This document shows, one piece after another, positions 5,470-7,030 of a stretch of DNA of 7,030 nucleotides; the first letter of the stretch is position 1, and every line of letters begins with the position of its first letter. Position numbers and translations under genes: made by a program. The stretch spans positions 1 through 7,030 of the forward strand of contig DITA01000025.1 in NCBI GenBank assembly GCA_002422665.1, in the 5' to 3' direction. The notes under the pieces are model-generated. The model searched no databases. It was given only the letters and a program-made list of their open reading frames with translations, and was not told the origin of the DNA. This DNA comes from Cloacibacterium caeni_C. Its GTDB lineage: Bacteria > Bacteroidota > Bacteroidia > Flavobacteriales > Weeksellaceae.

Positions 5470-7030
5470 ATGAATTTACTATTTTATTTAGTACCTCTTT
5501 TTGGTGTCATAGCCTTACTTTACACCTTCGTTCAAAGTTCTTGGGTAAGTAAGCAACCAGCAGGTAATGACAGAATGAAAACCATTAGTGGTCATATTGC
5601 AGATGGAGCGATGGCTTTTCTAAAAGCTGAATATCGTATCCTTACTTATTTTGTAATTGTGGTTGGTATTTTATTGGGAATTATGGGATTTAGCAATGCT
5701 AATTCTCATTGGAGTATAGGAATAGCATTTGCTGTAGGAGCTGTTTTTTCGGCTACAGCAGGTTATATAGGAATGAAAATCGCAACGAAATCAAATGTAA
5801 GAACAGCAGAAGCGGCTAAAACTTCATTAGCTCAAGCACTTAAAGTTTCCTTTACCGGAGGTTCTGTAATGGGAATGGGAGTTGCAGGTTTAGCTGTTTT
5901 AGGTTTAGGTTCTTTATTCTTAATTATTAAACAAATTTTCGCGCCAGAAGCCAATGTAGATTCCCACGAAATGGAAAGAGCCATCGAAATATTGACTGGT
6001 TTTTCTTTGGGAGCGGAATCTATTGCTTTATTTGCACGAGTTGGTGGTGGTATTTATACCAAAGCAGCAGATGTAGGTGCAGATTTAGTAGGAAAAGTAG
6101 AAGCGGGTATTCCTGAAGACGATCCTAGAAATCCAGCTACGATTGCGGATAATGTAGGCGACAATGTGGGAGATGTTGCAGGAATGGGAGCAGATTTATT
6201 TGGCTCTTATGTGGCTACAGTTTTAGCGACGATGGTTTTGGGTAGAGAAACTTTATCGGTAGATAATTATGGCGGTTTCGCTCCAATTCTTTTACCAATG
6301 CTTATTGCAGGAACCGGAATTGTATTTTCTATTATAGGAACTTTCTTTGTTAAAATTTCAGATAAAACAGAAGATACTACTGCAAAAGTTCAAAAAGCAT
6401 TGAATCTTGGAAACTGGGGTAGTATTATTATAACTGCAATTGCTTCTTTTTTCTTGGTGAATTATATCCTTCCAGAAAATATGATATTAAGAGGTTTTGA
6501 GTTTACCAGAATGGGTGTTTTTGGAGCGATTATGGTAGGTTTAGTAGTAGGAACATTGATGTCTATCATTACTGAATATTACACTGCAATGGGAAAAAGA
6601 CCTGTAACAAGTATTGTGAAACAATCTTCTACAGGACACGCAACTAATATTATTGGTGGACTTTCTGTAGGAATGGAATCTACTTTATTACCTATGATTG
6701 TACTTTCTGCGGGAATTTGGGGTTCTTATCTTTGTGCAGGTTTATATGGAGTAGCTATAGCTGCTGCAGGAATGATGGCAACTACAGCTATGCAATTAGC
6801 GATTGATGCTTTTGGACCGATTGCAGATAATGCAGGTGGAATTGCAGAAATGAGTGAATTGCCAAAAAGTGTAAGAGAAAAAACAGATATTTTAGATGCA
6901 GTAGGAAACACTACTGCAGCTACTGGAAAAGGATTTGCAATTGCTTCAGCGGCACTTACAGCTTTAGCACTATTTGCAGCATTTGTAGGAATTGCAGGAA
7001 TTGATGGTATTGATATTTATAAAGCAGATG
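5470..7030 (+). CDS. hppA: Membrane-bound ion-pumping pyrophosphatase, K+-dependent type (3'-truncated by window)
   Basis: 520 codons are visible, still open at the window end, so a few hundred residues are missing. The protein is a multi-helix integral membrane pump that couples cytoplasmic pyrophosphate hydrolysis to ion export. The first helix is at residues 1-21. The PPi/Mg site is intact: GGGIYTKAADVGADLVGKVE with D201, D205, K209 and E211; EDDPRNPA from E216; DNVGDNVGD from D227; and DAFGPIADNAGG from D446. GNTTAATGKG has Ala at 483 and Gly at 486, the pattern of K+-dependent enzymes (K+-independent ones have Lys at the first position). Helix 6 reads GADLFGSYVAT, with Gly245 where Na+ pumps have Glu, while Glu183 in GAESIALF sits in the preceding helix. 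This suggests a proton pump of the Flavobacterium type. The ATG at 5470 is preceded by an in-frame stop at 5461-5463. Confidence 0.95.
   Translation, partial: MNLLFYLVPLFGVIALLYTFVQSSWVSKQPAGNDRMKTISGHIADGAMAFLKAEYRILTYFVIVVGILLGIMGFSNANSHWSIGIAFAVGAVFSATAGYIGMKIATKSNVRTAEAAKTSLAQALKVSFTGGSVMGMGVAGLAVLGLGSLFLIIKQIFAPEANVDSHEMERAIEILTGFSLGAESIALFARVGGGIYTKAADVGADLVGKVEAGIPEDDPRNPATIADNVGDNVGDVAGMGADLFGSYVATVLATMVLGRETLSVDNYGGFAPILLPMLIAGTGIVFSIIGTFFVKISDKTEDTTAKVQKALNLGNWGSIIITAIASFFLVNYILPENMILRGFEFTRMGVFGAIMVGLVVGTLMSIITEYYTAMGKRPVTSIVKQSSTGHATNIIGGLSVGMESTLLPMIVLSAGIWGSYLCAGLYGVAIAAAGMMATTAMQLAIDAFGPIADNAGGIAEMSELPKSVREKTDILDAVGNTTAATGKGFAIASAALTALALFAAFVGIAGIDGIDIYKAD

Noticed and set aside
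6726..6911. Minus-strand frame opposite hppA
   Set aside because: Its Ala/Ile/Pro-rich sequence mirrors the Gly/Ala-rich membrane helices of hppA on the other strand.
1..7030. Novel defence, phage or mobile-element module
   Set aside because: All genes are housekeeping or widespread Bacteroidota families in one orientation, with no transposase, integrase, toxin or nuclease cluster. RadC is sometimes found on mobile DNA, but its neighbours here do not suggest that.

Overview
This is a low-GC window with the features of a Bacteroidota genome, most likely class Flavobacteriia and possibly the Chryseobacterium/Cloacibacterium side of it. That placement is inference. It rests on AT-rich codon use, the absence of clear Shine-Dalgarno sites, several TAnnTTTG -7 promoter boxes directly ahead of genes, and gene types typical of the group: a two-lipoyl-domain pyruvate dehydrogenase E2, a stand-alone LolD-like ATPase, a DUF7935-like membrane-anchored protein, and a soluble plus membrane pyrophosphatase pair. 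All genes found are on the + strand.

Layout. (1) 1-1409: 3' part of the E2 (dihydrolipoamide acetyltransferase) gene of pyruvate dehydrogenase, closed by a strong terminator at 1431-1466. (2) 1410-1795: a 386-bp stretch without a convincing gene. It holds the terminator, a 12-bp inverted repeat, a GC-richer block resembling non-coding dispersed repeats of flavobacteria, four tandem copies of TAAAATC, and a -7 box almost touching the next start codon. (3) 1796-4099: a LolD-like ABC ATPase, a hexanucleotide microsatellite (ACCTTT, about 6.8 copies), radC, and a FemAB/GNAT-like acyltransferase gene that overlaps the radC stop by 4 nt. (4) 4107-5291: a short membrane-anchored protein and then the soluble inorganic pyrophosphatase ppa. 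Each has its own TAnnTTTG box; the ppa box contains the stop codon of the gene before it. A perfect palindromic terminator ends ppa. (5) 5470-7030: the first 520 codons of hppA, the ion-pumping membrane pyrophosphatase, running off the window.

How the genes fit together. The clearest functional link is ppa-hppA: both hydrolyse pyrophosphate, one releasing the energy as heat and the other storing it as an ion gradient, and they appear to be separately transcribed. The E2 gene belongs to central carbon metabolism and is independent of its neighbours. The LolD-like ATPase (lipoprotein export), radC and the acyltransferase may share a transcript, but nothing shows a shared pathway.

I do not see a new multi-gene system. 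The points most worth a second look are the displaced acidic residue in the membrane pyrophosphatase (E183 in place of the usual helix-6 Glu), the two short tandem repeats in promoter or leader positions, the structured intergenic repeat block, and the eukaryote-like features of the soluble pyrophosphatase.
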